From Paenibacillus lentus (GTDB taxonomy: Bacteria > Bacillota > Bacilli > Paenibacillales > Paenibacillaceae): a stretch of 64,000 nucleotides of DNA. Shown one piece after another: positions 27,327-39,313 of the stretch (position 1 is the first letter of the stretch; each line of letters opens with the position of its first letter). The stretch lies in NCBI RefSeq assembly GCF_003931855.1, contig NZ_CP034248.1:3658001-3722000 (forward strand), read 5' to 3'. A model generated the notes under the pieces. That model did no database searches, was not told where the DNA came from, and worked only from the letters and a program-made list of their open reading frames with translations. The position numbers and the translations under genes are program-made.

Positions 27327-28520
27327 ATACGGGTAAAAGTTCGAAGCGGAGATACGCTCTGGTATTACAGCCAGCTTTTTAATTTGCCTTTACGTCTTGT
27401 CATCGATTCAAACCCCGGGCTGGACGCTGCTAATCTTAACCCTGGTCAAGAAGTTGACATTCCTGGCCTGGTGTTTATTGACTATCAAGTAAAGCTTGGC
27501 GACTCGGTCTGGAGACTCTCCAGGGAGCGGGGATACCCTCTCGATGCGATTTTATTGCTAAACCAATCGGTAAATCCGAACAATTTAGCTGTAGGTCAGC
27601 AGCTTCGGCTTCCGCTCAAAGTCACTTGGTTCGTCGTTGACGTACAGCAGCCTTATGATTATCAAGCGCTTCGCTCCGACCTTAATCGTTTAATCGATAT
27701 TTATCCCTTTCTTAGACAGCGGAATATTGGAGCCTCCGTCATGGACAAACCGATCCCGGAAATCAGAATCGGGCAAGGAAGCAGGAGTGTTCACGTAAAC
27801 GGCTCATTTCATGCGAATGAATGGATTACGACACCGGTATTAGTTAAATTTTTAAATGAATATGCACTTGCACTGACAAATAGCGGCGGTATTCGCGGAC
27901 TCCTTATGTATCCATTTTATGAGCTGGTTACGTTATCTCTAGTACCTATGGTCAATCCTGACGGGGTGGATCTTGTCATCAATGGCCTTCCGGCAGATGA
28001 GCCTTATCGCAGTAATGTCTTGTCCTACAATGGTGGCAATACTGATTTTCGGGGATGGAAAGCGAATATTCGCGGTGTCGATCTGAACGACCAGTTTCCC
28101 GCTCTTTGGGAACTAGAGGTGGCTAGGAATCCAACAACGGAACCAGGCCCGAGGGATTATCCAGGCACGGCGCCGCTAACCGAACCGGAAGCCATCGCTA
28201 TGGCTGAATTAACGCGGCAAAGTAATTTCGCACATGTGCTTGCTTTCCATACCCAAGGCAGGGTGATTTACTGGGGCTTCCAGAACCTGGAGCCGCCCAT
28301 TTCCGAAACGATGGTCAATGAATTTGCCAGAGTAAGCGGCTATGAACCTGTACAAACCATAGAAAGCTATGCAGGCTACAAAGACTGGTTCATTCAAGAT
28401 TGGAGACGCCCAGGATTTACGGTTGAACTTGGACGGGGCGTGAATCCACTACCCCTTGGACAATTTAATGAAATTTACGAAGAAAGCCTGGGCATACTCT
28501 TGGCCAGCTTGTATTTGTAA
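27327..28520 (+). CDS. M14 zinc carboxypeptidase with two LysM domains (gamma-D-glutamyl-diamino acid endopeptidase I type)
   Basis: About 398 residues. Two LysM peptidoglycan-binding repeats fill residues 1-95 (VRSGDTLWYYSQLFNLPLRL; VKLGDSVWRLSRERGYPLDA). The M14 domain follows, with zinc ligands His and Glu in SFHANEW, the third His in LAFHTQG, and the catalytic Glu in FTVELGRGVN. Such enzymes cut gamma-D-Glu-diaminopimelate bonds in wall or spore-cortex peptides. No signal peptide is present, as in related sporulation enzymes. The first LysM is coded before any ATG, GTG or TTG: an in-frame TGA lies at 27309-27311 and AGGAGGG precedes ATT 27324 and ATA 27327, so a rare start codon seems used. 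The first ordinary start (TTG 27384) would cut the LysM. Confidence 0.87.
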   Translation: MRVKVRSGDTLWYYSQLFNLPLRLVIDSNPGLDAANLNPGQEVDIPGLVFIDYQVKLGDSVWRLSRERGYPLDAILLLNQSVNPNNLAVGQQLRLPLKVTWFVVDVQQPYDYQALRSDLNRLIDIYPFLRQRNIGASVMDKPIPEIRIGQGSRSVHVNGSFHANEWITTPVLVKFLNEYALALTNSGGIRGLLMYPFYELVTLSLVPMVNPDGVDLVINGLPADEPYRSNVLSYNGGNTDFRGWKANIRGVDLNDQFPALWELEVARNPTTEPGPRDYPGTAPLTEPEAIAMAELTRQSNFAHVLAFHTQGRVIYWGFQNLEPPISETMVNEFARVSGYEPVQTIESYAGYKDWFIQDWRRPGFTVELGRGVNPLPLGQFNEIYEESLGILLASLYL

Positions 28521-28548
28521 TTATTGTCATTTCTAATGGATTCCTAGT

Positions 28549-29862
28549 TCAATTTTTTGTTTCTTGCACTTTTTTTGTTACACGAATTTTATGGATACGC
28601 CGCTTGCCCACTTCCGCTACTTTGAAAAGGTATCCGTTAAATTCAAATTCAGGTTGCTCCTGCATGGCTGGAATACGTCCCAATGTCCCAATCACAAACC
28701 CGCTCAAAGTGTCGTAGCTGCCCTCAGGAAGGTTCGTGTTTAAAATCTCATTTACTTCATCCAGATGGCAGGTGCCTAAAAAAACATGAGTATTCTCATC
28801 CACCTGTTCATAATCCGTTTCCTTTTCATCATGCTCGTCAAAAATATGCCCTACGATGTCTTCGATCAAATCTTCCATCGTTACGATGCCTGCTGTACCG
28901 CCATACTCATCAATAACTACTGCCATGTGCTCACGGTTCTGCTGAAGCTCCTCCAGTAATTCATCGCCTTTTTTAGATTCTGTTACGAAGTACGGCGATC
29001 GAAGGATCGAGTAGATGTCCCACACTCCCTCTTCATTAGATGTCAAATATCTGATGAGATCCTTGACATGCAGTATCCCTATGATACTATCAAGGCCTTC
29101 GTCATATACCGGGAATCTGGTAAAGCGCTCTGAAGCTACAACTTTGATGATTTCGTCTCGTGAAATCCCAGCATGAATTGCCTTCATATCAACACGATGC
29201 GTCATGAGCTCGGAGGCTGTTTTATCGTCAAAATCAAACAGATTATGGATGATCCTCCGTTCACTTTGTTGGATCGTCCCTCTCTCCAAACCAGCGTCTA
29301 CCAGCATGCGGATTTCCTCTTCTGAGGCTTCTTCATCTTCTGCATTAGGATCTACACCAAACAACCGGACCACTACATTTGTAGACGCCGTTAACAGCTT
29401 AACGAATGGGGATGCCACAATGGACAATGCATTAAGAGGAATGGCTGCAAGCATGGCAATCGGTTCTGGCTTCTTCATGGCCAATCGCTTGGGCACGAGT
29501 TCCCCAAACACTAATGTAAAATATGACAAAATAAGCGTGATTGCAATGACAGCCAGCTTATCTAGAAGTGCTGGAGATATTGTCATTCCTAATGAAAGCA
29601 AATAGTCCACTAATATGCTTGAAAAACTGTCTGCTGCAAAAGCACTAGCTAAAAAACCTGCCAAAGTAATTCCAATTTGAATTGTCGCTAAAAATCCACT
29701 AGGTTCGGAAACCAACTTGTGAATAATAGCCGCTTTTCGATTGCCCTCTTTCGCCAGCAGTCTTATCTTATTATCATTAATAGAAATTAAGGAAATTTCC
29801 GATGCAGCAAAAAAAGCATTAACCAGAATCAACACGATCAAAACGATGACTTCAAATGTCAA
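28549..29862 (-). CDS. CorC/HlyC-family membrane protein (DUF21-CBS-CorC)
   Basis: A 437-residue protein of the 'hemolysin C'/CNNM family, now linked to magnesium or cobalt efflux (MpfA, YhdP, PaeA). Residues 1-190 are the DUF21 membrane domain with about four helices, 205-330 a CBS pair (ELMTHRVDMKAIHAGISRDE; DSIIGILHVKDL; MAVVIDEYGGTAGIVTMEDL), and 345-430 the CorC/HlyC C-terminal domain. It is a single gene facing the LysM-M14 peptidase. A pore-forming haemolysin role is not expected. Confidence 0.93.
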   Translation of the reverse strand: MTFEVIVLIVLILVNAFFAASEISLISINDNKIRLLAKEGNRKAAIIHKLVSEPSGFLATIQIGITLAGFLASAFAADSFSSILVDYLLSLGMTISPALLDKLAVIAITLILSYFTLVFGELVPKRLAMKKPEPIAMLAAIPLNALSIVASPFVKLLTASTNVVVRLFGVDPNAEDEEASEEEIRMLVDAGLERGTIQQSERRIIHNLFDFDDKTASELMTHRVDMKAIHAGISRDEIIKVVASERFTRFPVYDEGLDSIIGILHVKDLIRYLTSNEEGVWDIYSILRSPYFVTESKKGDELLEELQQNREHMAVVIDEYGGTAGIVTMEDLIEDIVGHIFDEHDEKETDYEQVDENTHVFLGTCHLDEVNEILNTNLPEGSYDTLSGFVIGTLGRIPAMQEQPEFEFNGYLFKVAEVGKRRIHKIRVTKKVQETKN

Positions 29863-29968
29863 GTTGTTGTCCTCCTCAAATTAACTTCTCAATAAAAGCA
29901 AGGGCACCTTCCAATATTCCTTTTATTAACATTATAACTTATTATGAAGGAAAACAATCATTCAATTC

Positions 29969-29998
29969 AAAAGACCGTTTCCTAAGGAAACGGTCTTT
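29969..29998 (-). terminator. Terminator of bglP
   Basis: AAGACCGTTTCC and GGAAACGGTCTT with a three-base loop, about 20 bp beyond the bglP stop. A residues on the left give the U-run in minus-strand RNA. Confidence 0.85.
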
Positions 29999-30018
29999 AC
30001 AATATTTATATGGTTTTA

Positions 30019-31920
<1,902 letters not shown>

Positions 31921-31954
31921 TCACGTAAAAATGGTAAACTTTGGAATGTAGGGG

Positions 31955-32049
31955 CAAACAAAAAACCTAAGCAGATGATAAATATTAGACACTTCTGTCC
32001 TATTTATCACTACTTAGGTTTTGCCTGCATGACCAGTAACAATCCCATT
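31955..32049 (-). promoter_or_regulatory. RAT antiterminator/terminator leader of bglP
   Basis: Minus-strand RNA holds GGATTGTTACTG, seven bases later GCAGGCAAAACCTAAG. This matches the ribonucleic antiterminator (RAT) bound by LicT/SacT/SacY proteins. The 3' part of RAT overlaps a terminator: CCTAAG...TGATAAATA pairs with TATTTATCATCTGCTTAGG and is followed by a U run. The two structures exclude each other. Confidence 0.92.
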
Positions 32050-32077
32050 ACAGATGTTATATCGTTGTGTTGGGTAT

Positions 32078-32106
32078 AGAATATAACGCTTTTCATCAAT
32101 TGTCAA
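32078..32106 (-). promoter_or_regulatory. Sigma-A promoter of bglP
   Basis: TTGACA and TATTCT on the minus strand, 17 bp apart, about 35 bp upstream of the RAT. Confidence 0.7.
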
Positions 32107-32151
32107 CGCATATATTTTTTTGTCGAAATTTCTGCATGTCTATGGGCCGTG

Positions 32152-32982
32152 TTAACGATTTACTATTCGCTCGATATGTACGGTTAAATATAGCATTTCC
32201 TCGCTAGTCAGCTCATGTTCATACTCTTTTTCAACAAATAATTTAATTTTTTCGGTACAGGCAGCAGCTTCCTGGTGCTTCTCTTTAATCATCAAGTAGA
32301 GCGACTCATAATTATTATCGTAATGCTTCCCTTTAAATACTCGCTGTGCGAAAAATTTCAAATGGGTAATAAAACGGAATTAACTCAAAGATTCCTCATC
32401 GAATTCCGTTTTGTAATGATATTTAACAATATTAATAATGCTCTGCATAAACTTGGTAATATTCATCGTTGTGTTGACTTCTTCGTTCATTTCCGCCGTA
32501 ATGAGATGAATGGCGATAAAGGCTGCTTCATCCTCAGGAAGCTCAATGCCGAACTTCTCTTTAATCTGATTCAGCGTTCTTAGACCAATCTGAAATTCTT
32601 CTTTGTAGAGCTGTTTGATTTCCCATAGCATCACGTTCTTAATTTCCATACCCTTCTGCTGTCTTTCGATGGCAAAATTGATATGGTCGGTCAAGGAAAC
32701 ATAAATATTCTCATTCAATTTCTTCCCTAGCTGCTGTTTGGCATATTGGATCATTTCCTCCACAATGACGACGAGTTCAATCGGCACCTCTCGCAGGAGC
32801 ATTTTAAAATTAGCAGAAGTCTGCTCGTTTTTCAGCGCAAATACTTTCTCGATCCGGCTCTCGTCAACCTCGTCGCCAGGCTTTTTCTTGAATGCGATCC
32901 CCCTGCCCATAACGACCAATTCCGCTCCATCTTCCTGAAAGACGCTGATAACATTGTTGTTAATGACTTTGGCTACTTTCAT
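32152..32982 (-). pseudogene. licT: BglG/LicT-family transcriptional antiterminator, interrupted by an in-frame TAA
   Basis: A complete LicT-like gene split by one stop. The CAT RNA-binding domain (residues 1-55: AKVINNNVISVFQEDGAELV) and PRD1 (about 60-170, phospho-His sites in LTDHINFA and AIHLITAEMN) are intact. PRD2 opens with SIINIVKYHYKTEFDEES; then TAA at 32380-32382 (codon 201) stands where relatives usually have tyrosine. The same frame continues to 32152 with THLKFFAQRVF and YLTVHIERI, the two PRD2 histidine sites. No base is lost, so this is a single-codon change. The truncated product would bind RAT but lack most of PRD2. RBS and RAT leader are normal. It could be a real loss, a base-call error, or a selected truncation. 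Confidence 0.9.
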
Positions 32983-33041
32983 TTTTTCCCGTCCTTTACA
33001 CTTGGCAAGAATCGGCTGCTTGCTCCCTTATTATGTAGAAC

Positions 33042-33135
33042 AAAAAAACCTAGTGCGCAACAAAATAAATTAAGACCTTTGATCTTAAAATTCTTGCGGC
33101 ATAGGTTTTGCCTGCGGCAGCAGTTACAATCCTAA
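33042..33135 (-). promoter_or_regulatory. RAT antiterminator/terminator leader of licT
   Basis: Minus-strand GGATTGTAACTG then, after five bases, GCAGGCAAAACCTA forms a RAT. It overlaps a terminator whose stem pairs AACCTA...GCGCAA-type arms and ends in TAGGTTTTTTTG. It stands before licT, so licT would also need antitermination (autoregulation). Confidence 0.88.
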
Positions 33136-33154
33136 CAATAATAATTTAGAACTA

Positions 33155-33192
33155 AGTTTAGCTTGTTCATTAGCTATTGTCAACGCTTTCAA
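33155..33192 (-). promoter_or_regulatory. Sigma-A promoter of licT overlapped by a perfect cre site
   Basis: TTGACA (33178-33183) and TAAACT (33155-33160) are 17 bp apart on the minus strand. TTGAAAGCGTTGACA at 33178-33192 matches the cre consensus WTGNAANCGNWNNCW at every fixed position and covers the -35 box, so CcpA would repress licT during growth on preferred sugars. Confidence 0.85.
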
Positions 33193-33231
33193 CCCCAAAA
33201 GAAGCCTTCGCATGAAGGACTTCCTTTGGGT
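33192..33231 (-). terminator. Terminator of bglA
   Basis: ACCCAAAGGAAG / CTTCTTTTGGGGT with an inner CCTTC/GAAGG stem on the minus strand, just after the bglA stop and abutting the cre site of the next gene. Confidence 0.75.
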
Positions 33232-33246
33232 GAAACCGTCTGATGC

Positions 33247-34815
<1,569 letters not shown>

Positions 34816-34853
34816 CTTGAATTCTATAATGTTGAATAAAGTTATATACTAAA

Positions 34854-34882
34854 ACACTAACAATAATTCAGTTAGCTGTCAA
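34854..34882 (-). promoter_or_regulatory. Putative promoter of bglA
   Basis: TTGACA and a weak TAGTGT 17 bp apart on the minus strand, 40 bp before the RAT-like leader and after the stop of the GH2 gene. Confidence 0.4.
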
Positions 34883-34921
34883 CAACCATCAACCGAATTT
34901 ATATACAATCAAAATAATTCC

Positions 34922-37900
34922 TTATTTCTCAAACCGAAACCAGCCAAAATCGAAATTACTTCCCGGTAAAAAAATGAAAGTTACTTTCTGCATCCCTTTT
35001 ATCTTCTCAAGAGCGAATTGACGTCCCTCATACCCATCGGTCTGCGTAAACTCGACGAGCTGACTGGTTTCTCCCTCTTCAGAGGCAAACCGGACATGGA
35101 TCGTATTCTTGTCGATCGATGAACGACCGGAAATGATGAGCTTGCTCACCCCCTCACTTCCAAAATCCATCTGCTCGAATACGAGGGACACGTTGTTGCC
35201 GATTCCTTCGACACTATTTTCCCTTATCGTATACGTATCACCGTAGATCCGGTCGCTATGAGCAGCAATATTCTGCTCAAAGGCTCTGTTCTTCAGCACA
35301 AAGGAAAATCCTTTGATGTGCAGCTTCTGCCGTAAGACGAAGCAAATCGAAGTCACGCCGCGCAGCCTTTTGGACAAAAGGTACGTCTCCTCCTGATAGA
35401 CATTCCACCTTGTCTCTTTCTGATAAATGACATCGGCCAGCAGTAAGCTTTCTTCCTCTCCTGGCATCCCTTCCCAGATTTCCAACGGATACTCTTCGCC
35501 GGATAAGGCAAATATCGGAATGGTGATCGTGTCGGAGCCGTAAGGGCCAAAATCAATCTCTCTGAATCCGACGTGAGTTTCACCGTCCCTGCTTGTAGCT
35601 ATACCCCTTTCGTTCCCGTTGCCAACTTCACCTTTACTGTAGTCGTATAACCCCGCTGAAATAAATTTATACGGATCCTTATAAGCAGCGCCTAGGCCCT
35701 CAGCTGTAAACTCCAATTGGGATATCTGTTTAATTGAATCTGTTCCGTTCTTGCTCATGCAGCGTAACCGGAATTCCCCATCTCCTAGGGCTGTAATCCT
35801 TGCTTCTTGACCATTGGCTTCAACTTTGGCAATGTTCGATTCGATTCCCGCGTCGTTCACGACGGCCCATTCGACCTCCTGATAGGACGCATTTGGCGGA
35901 TGGAATCTCGCCTTAACGACCATTTTCCTTCTCGCCGGATTAAATTGTTGACCAGCTTCGCTAAGCAATTCGATCTTGCGGAGCGGAATCTCCTCCCTAT
36001 TCCCCATGATGCACGGCAACTTTTGATTCTCTGTACTCGCGGATACTCCCAGGAGCACAGATCCTTCCACGGAGAGAGATTCAAACTGCGCTTCTGCGCT
36101 TTCTAAACCTCGGGAAGTCACTTTAATATGCAACGCTCCAGGCTCTAAAGTGGAACCGATAATTGCCATCAGCTTGCCGCTAAACAGCCTTCTACTCCGG
36201 CCCTTGTACGGATCGTAATCGGTACTGTCCCCATTATCAAGGCCAAGCAGCCGCCCGGCTCCCATAACCTTGACCTGTACCCTGTTATTAGCATTCTCTA
36301 CTGCATTCCCATCCTCATCTTCCAGTGTAATTTCTACAAAAATAAGATCTGTGCCATTGGCTATTAGCTGATCCTTGTCTGCATTTAATTTAATCTTCTT
36401 CGCATCCCTGAAGGAGCATCTTATATCCGTGGCAATGATTTGACCAGCCTCGTCATATGCGATTGCCTTCAGTTCACCTGGCGCATAAGGAACTTTCCAC
36501 CAGCCGACAAGCTCGGTTCCATGCGCATGATCAAGATCATGTATGCCTACCGTCTCCCCATTGAACTGCAATTCGATTCTCGGCGCATTCGAGCAGACTC
36601 GGACATCGATCATTTGACCGGGATTGAAATCCCAATAAGGCAGAACATGCACCATTGGCTTGACCTTATAGTCCGTCCAGGCAGATTGATAAATATAGTA
36701 TGAATCTTTCGGAAATGTAGCCGTATCAATTTGCCCAAAATACGAGTTCTTTGTATGGTACGGGGTCGGCTCACCGATATAGTCAAACCCCGTCCATATA
36801 AATTGCCCCAGTGAGTAAGGGGTGTCCCGTTCCGCCAAAATGCATGCCTCCGCAGATTTAGCGCCCCAGCTTGTAGAACTATTGCCAAGGGCTGAGCACT
36901 GCTCATCATCATCGGAGAGAATGGATTGTTCGAAGGGGAAATGATAAATACCTCTGCTCTGTACAACAGAGGCTGTCTCGCTACCATAAATGATCCAGTC
37001 CGGATGTTCCCTATGGTGCTGCTCATAATATTTTTCCGCATAATTATAGCCTGCTACTTTGACGATATCCGCACATTTCTGCGCATTCTCCCAAGGCATG
37101 TAGTTCGAACCGATCGTTACTCTCGCATTCTGCTTCGGATCAAATTCCAGGACGGCATCCATGAGCATTCGGGTAACTTCCTGTCCTCGCTCATCGGCAT
37201 GGGTATCATAAATCTCATTTCCAATACTCCACATCAGCAGACTCGGGTGGTTGCGGTCCCGCATGACCCAGCTTTTTACATCACGTTGTGCCCATTCCTT
37301 AAAAAACCTTGCATAATCAAATGTAGTCTTCGATCTTTCCCACATATCAAATGCTTCCGAAATGACGAGCATCCCCATCTCGTCCGCCAAGTCCATCAGC
37401 TCTTTGGCAGGCATATTATGAGCTGTACGTATCGCATTTGCTCCCATCTCCTTCAAAATGGTAAGCCTTCTTCGCAATGCAGTTTTATTAAAAGCAGCAC
37501 CGAGCGCTCCTAAATCATGATGTTCGCAGACCCCGTTTAATTTCATCTTTTTCCCATTGAGAAAGAATCCAAGATCAGAATTGAGGTGGACACTTCTAAA
37601 TCCAATATTATGGAAAACGATTTCAATTACTTCGGCCGGCTCTTCCCGTTGATCATTCCCTTGCCCCGGCCCAACTATCTGCAGACAAGTAATGAGCTTG
37701 TAAAGATTCGGTTCATCAGTGCTCCAAAGCTTAGGCTGCTGGACGATCAACTTTTGACAATTTACGGTCGTAGGTGCGTCGGTAGCGGTTACTGTGTCTG
37801 ATGTTTCAGCGATAATCTCATCCTGATCCAGAATCGCATGGGAAACGTATACCGCCTTGTTAATGCTCAACTCGGAGTCGATCTCGATCTCCCAGCCTTG

Positions 37901-38380
37901 TTCTATTTGTTTCGTCGAAATATAGACGCCATCGGTCACAATATGATTTCGGTCTCTCTCCTTGAGCCATACGTTACGATAAATGCCTGCGCCTGAATAC
38001 CATCTGCTATTAGGGCTTTGGTGCACAACCTTCACAAGGATTTCATTCTCTCCCTCAATCAGATAATTCGTAATCTCATGCTCAAATGAGGAATACCCAT
38101 ATTTCCATTCACCTACAAGTTGGTCATTAACATAAACGTAAGAATCCATATATACTCCTTCAAAGCTTAGCAAAATCTGTTTGCCTTCCTGGAAAAAGTC
38201 AAATTTCTTACGATACCAGCCAATACTGTTTTCATATAGATCTAGCGTATTGTAGATCAGCCAATCATGGGGGATATCGACAGGTTGGAAAGAAAGACCT
38301 ACAGCATCTTTCGTCTCTAGACCACTTTTTGCAAACTTCCATCCATCATTAAACAATGTCTTCTTATTCATGGTTGGCAT
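34922..38380 (-). CDS. Large GH2 beta-galactosidase-like glycosidase
   Basis: About 1152 residues without a signal peptide, so probably cytoplasmic. Order: sugar-binding jelly roll (about 10-160: WYRKKFDF; GVYMDSYVYVNDQLVG), Ig-like domain, GH2 TIM barrel (about 275-560) with acid/base Glu in WSIGNEIYD (near 389) and nucleophile Glu in YGSETAS (near 468), a DUF4982-type domain after it, further Ig-like domains, and two repeated C-terminal carbohydrate-binding-like modules (GFREIDFGPYGSDTITIPIF; VFEQMDFGSEGVSKLIISG). The start ATG 38380 follows GAGGA; other in-frame ATGs flank it. It lies upstream of bglA and may supply substrate for the beta-glucoside pathway. Exact specificity (beta-galactoside, glucuronide or mannoside) is not determined. 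Confidence 0.9.
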   Translation of the reverse strand: MPTMNKKTLFNDGWKFAKSGLETKDAVGLSFQPVDIPHDWLIYNTLDLYENSIGWYRKKFDFFQEGKQILLSFEGVYMDSYVYVNDQLVGEWKYGYSSFEHEITNYLIEGENEILVKVVHQSPNSRWYSGAGIYRNVWLKERDRNHIVTDGVYISTKQIEQGWEIEIDSELSINKAVYVSHAILDQDEIIAETSDTVTATDAPTTVNCQKLIVQQPKLWSTDEPNLYKLITCLQIVGPGQGNDQREEPAEVIEIVFHNIGFRSVHLNSDLGFFLNGKKMKLNGVCEHHDLGALGAAFNKTALRRRLTILKEMGANAIRTAHNMPAKELMDLADEMGMLVISEAFDMWERSKTTFDYARFFKEWAQRDVKSWVMRDRNHPSLLMWSIGNEIYDTHADERGQEVTRMLMDAVLEFDPKQNARVTIGSNYMPWENAQKCADIVKVAGYNYAEKYYEQHHREHPDWIIYGSETASVVQSRGIYHFPFEQSILSDDDEQCSALGNSSTSWGAKSAEACILAERDTPYSLGQFIWTGFDYIGEPTPYHTKNSYFGQIDTATFPKDSYYIYQSAWTDYKVKPMVHVLPYWDFNPGQMIDVRVCSNAPRIELQFNGETVGIHDLDHAHGTELVGWWKVPYAPGELKAIAYDEAGQIIATDIRCSFRDAKKIKLNADKDQLIANGTDLIFVEITLEDEDGNAVENANNRVQVKVMGAGRLLGLDNGDSTDYDPYKGRSRRLFSGKLMAIIGSTLEPGALHIKVTSRGLESAEAQFESLSVEGSVLLGVSASTENQKLPCIMGNREEIPLRKIELLSEAGQQFNPARRKMVVKARFHPPNASYQEVEWAVVNDAGIESNIAKVEANGQEARITALGDGEFRLRCMSKNGTDSIKQISQLEFTAEGLGAAYKDPYKFISAGLYDYSKGEVGNGNERGIATSRDGETHVGFREIDFGPYGSDTITIPIFALSGEEYPLEIWEGMPGEEESLLLADVIYQKETRWNVYQEETYLLSKRLRGVTSICFVLRQKLHIKGFSFVLKNRAFEQNIAAHSDRIYGDTYTIRENSVEGIGNNVSLVFEQMDFGSEGVSKLIISGRSSIDKNTIHVRFASEEGETSQLVEFTQTDGYEGRQFALEKIKGMQKVTFIFLPGSNFDFGWFRFEK

Positions 38381-38643
38381 GCTCGCTTTCCTCATGAATT
38401 TTAATCCAATATTAAGTTGCAAAAGTATTACTACTTCCTACTATAGCATGCTTAACAGCACGATGAAGGGGATTGGAAGCAGTTCTAAGGTTTTCTAAGC
38501 ATTTTCTTTAAGCGTCTACTTTAAGGCTCACATATCGATACTAAACTGCGCGAAAAACAAACTATTACACTACTGTATTTGTCTCGTACCAAACTCTTAG
38601 AATTGCATAAGCTATACCAATCCAAATAAAAGGAGTGATATCT

Positions 38644-39018
38644 TTGGCAAATAGAGATGTTCGTCTTGCTCTTTGGTCTGGCAACAACTTTTCGGTTCGT
38701 CGTATTCTGCTTAGACGTGGTGGTGTAGCGATTCGTGATCTTGGAGCATTCCGGTTTAACAATGCTCTCTCAAGCTTTAGACTCAGAAACGTCGCTCAGA
38801 GTTCTCAAGTTACGTTGGTTCTATTCTCACAAATTAATTTCCAGGGTTCATTCCGTGTGTTCCGTGGCAGCCAAAACGTAGCGAATCTAAGTAATTTTAA
38901 CTTTAACAATGTCACATCTTCATTAATTTTGGTAGGCCGCAACTTGACAAACAGTGAGATTGCGCAAATTCAAAACACGGCGAGACCACCACAAGACGTA
39001 CTCGTTATTAGACAATAA
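38644..39018 (+). CDS. Small beta/gamma-crystallin-fold calcium-binding protein
   Basis: A 124-residue protein with two Greek-key halves. Each carries the canonical microbial beta-gamma-crystallin calcium motif (N/D)(N/D)xx(S/T)S: NNALSS at 39-44 and NNVTSS at 88-93. They are preceded by similar strands (FSVRRILLRRGGVAIRDLG; FQGSFRVFRGSQNVANLS). No signal peptide is present. The start is TTG 38644, eight bases after AGGAG; an in-frame GTG at 38635 overlaps that site. It is a single gene with its own terminator. In spore-formers such proteins occur in spore or stress contexts; its role here is not known. Confidence 0.85.
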   Translation: MANRDVRLALWSGNNFSVRRILLRRGGVAIRDLGAFRFNNALSSFRLRNVAQSSQVTLVLFSQINFQGSFRVFRGSQNVANLSNFNFNNVTSSLILVGRNLTNSEIAQIQNTARPPQDVLVIRQ

Positions 39019-39025
39019 TTCCGAG

Positions 39026-39052
39026 AAGGGTGCCTACTGGCACCCTTTTTTT
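39026..39052 (+). terminator. Terminator of the crystallin-like gene
   Basis: GGGTGCC, loop TACT, GGCACCC, then seven T, 8 bp after the stop codon. Confidence 0.92.
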
Positions 39053-39313
39053 AACTATATTTTCAAATAATGCACAACCTTTCTCCTAAGTAGTAAGCCT
39101 TAAATTATTACACATTTAAACATTTATCTACAAAATGTTAATACATGATATAAATGGAGTAGTTCCTTTTATACCTCTCCTGAAATAGTTCATTATATTA
39201 AACTCGTCCTGTAAGAATAACGGCTCATATATTTTTCTCATTTCAATGCTATAATAACCCCGTTCAGTTTTTGTAGAGAAATCAATTTCTTAGAGAGGAA
39301 TGGAGGGTAAACC

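Noticed and set aside
32380-32382. Recoded stop (selenocysteine or pyrrolysine) in licT
   Set aside because: The codon is TAA, which is not used for either, and no insertion element is visible.
36926-37513. 195-codon plus-strand open frame opposite the GH2 gene
   Set aside because: Antisense shadow of the GH2 catalytic domain; Arg/His/Cys-rich translation typical of shadows.
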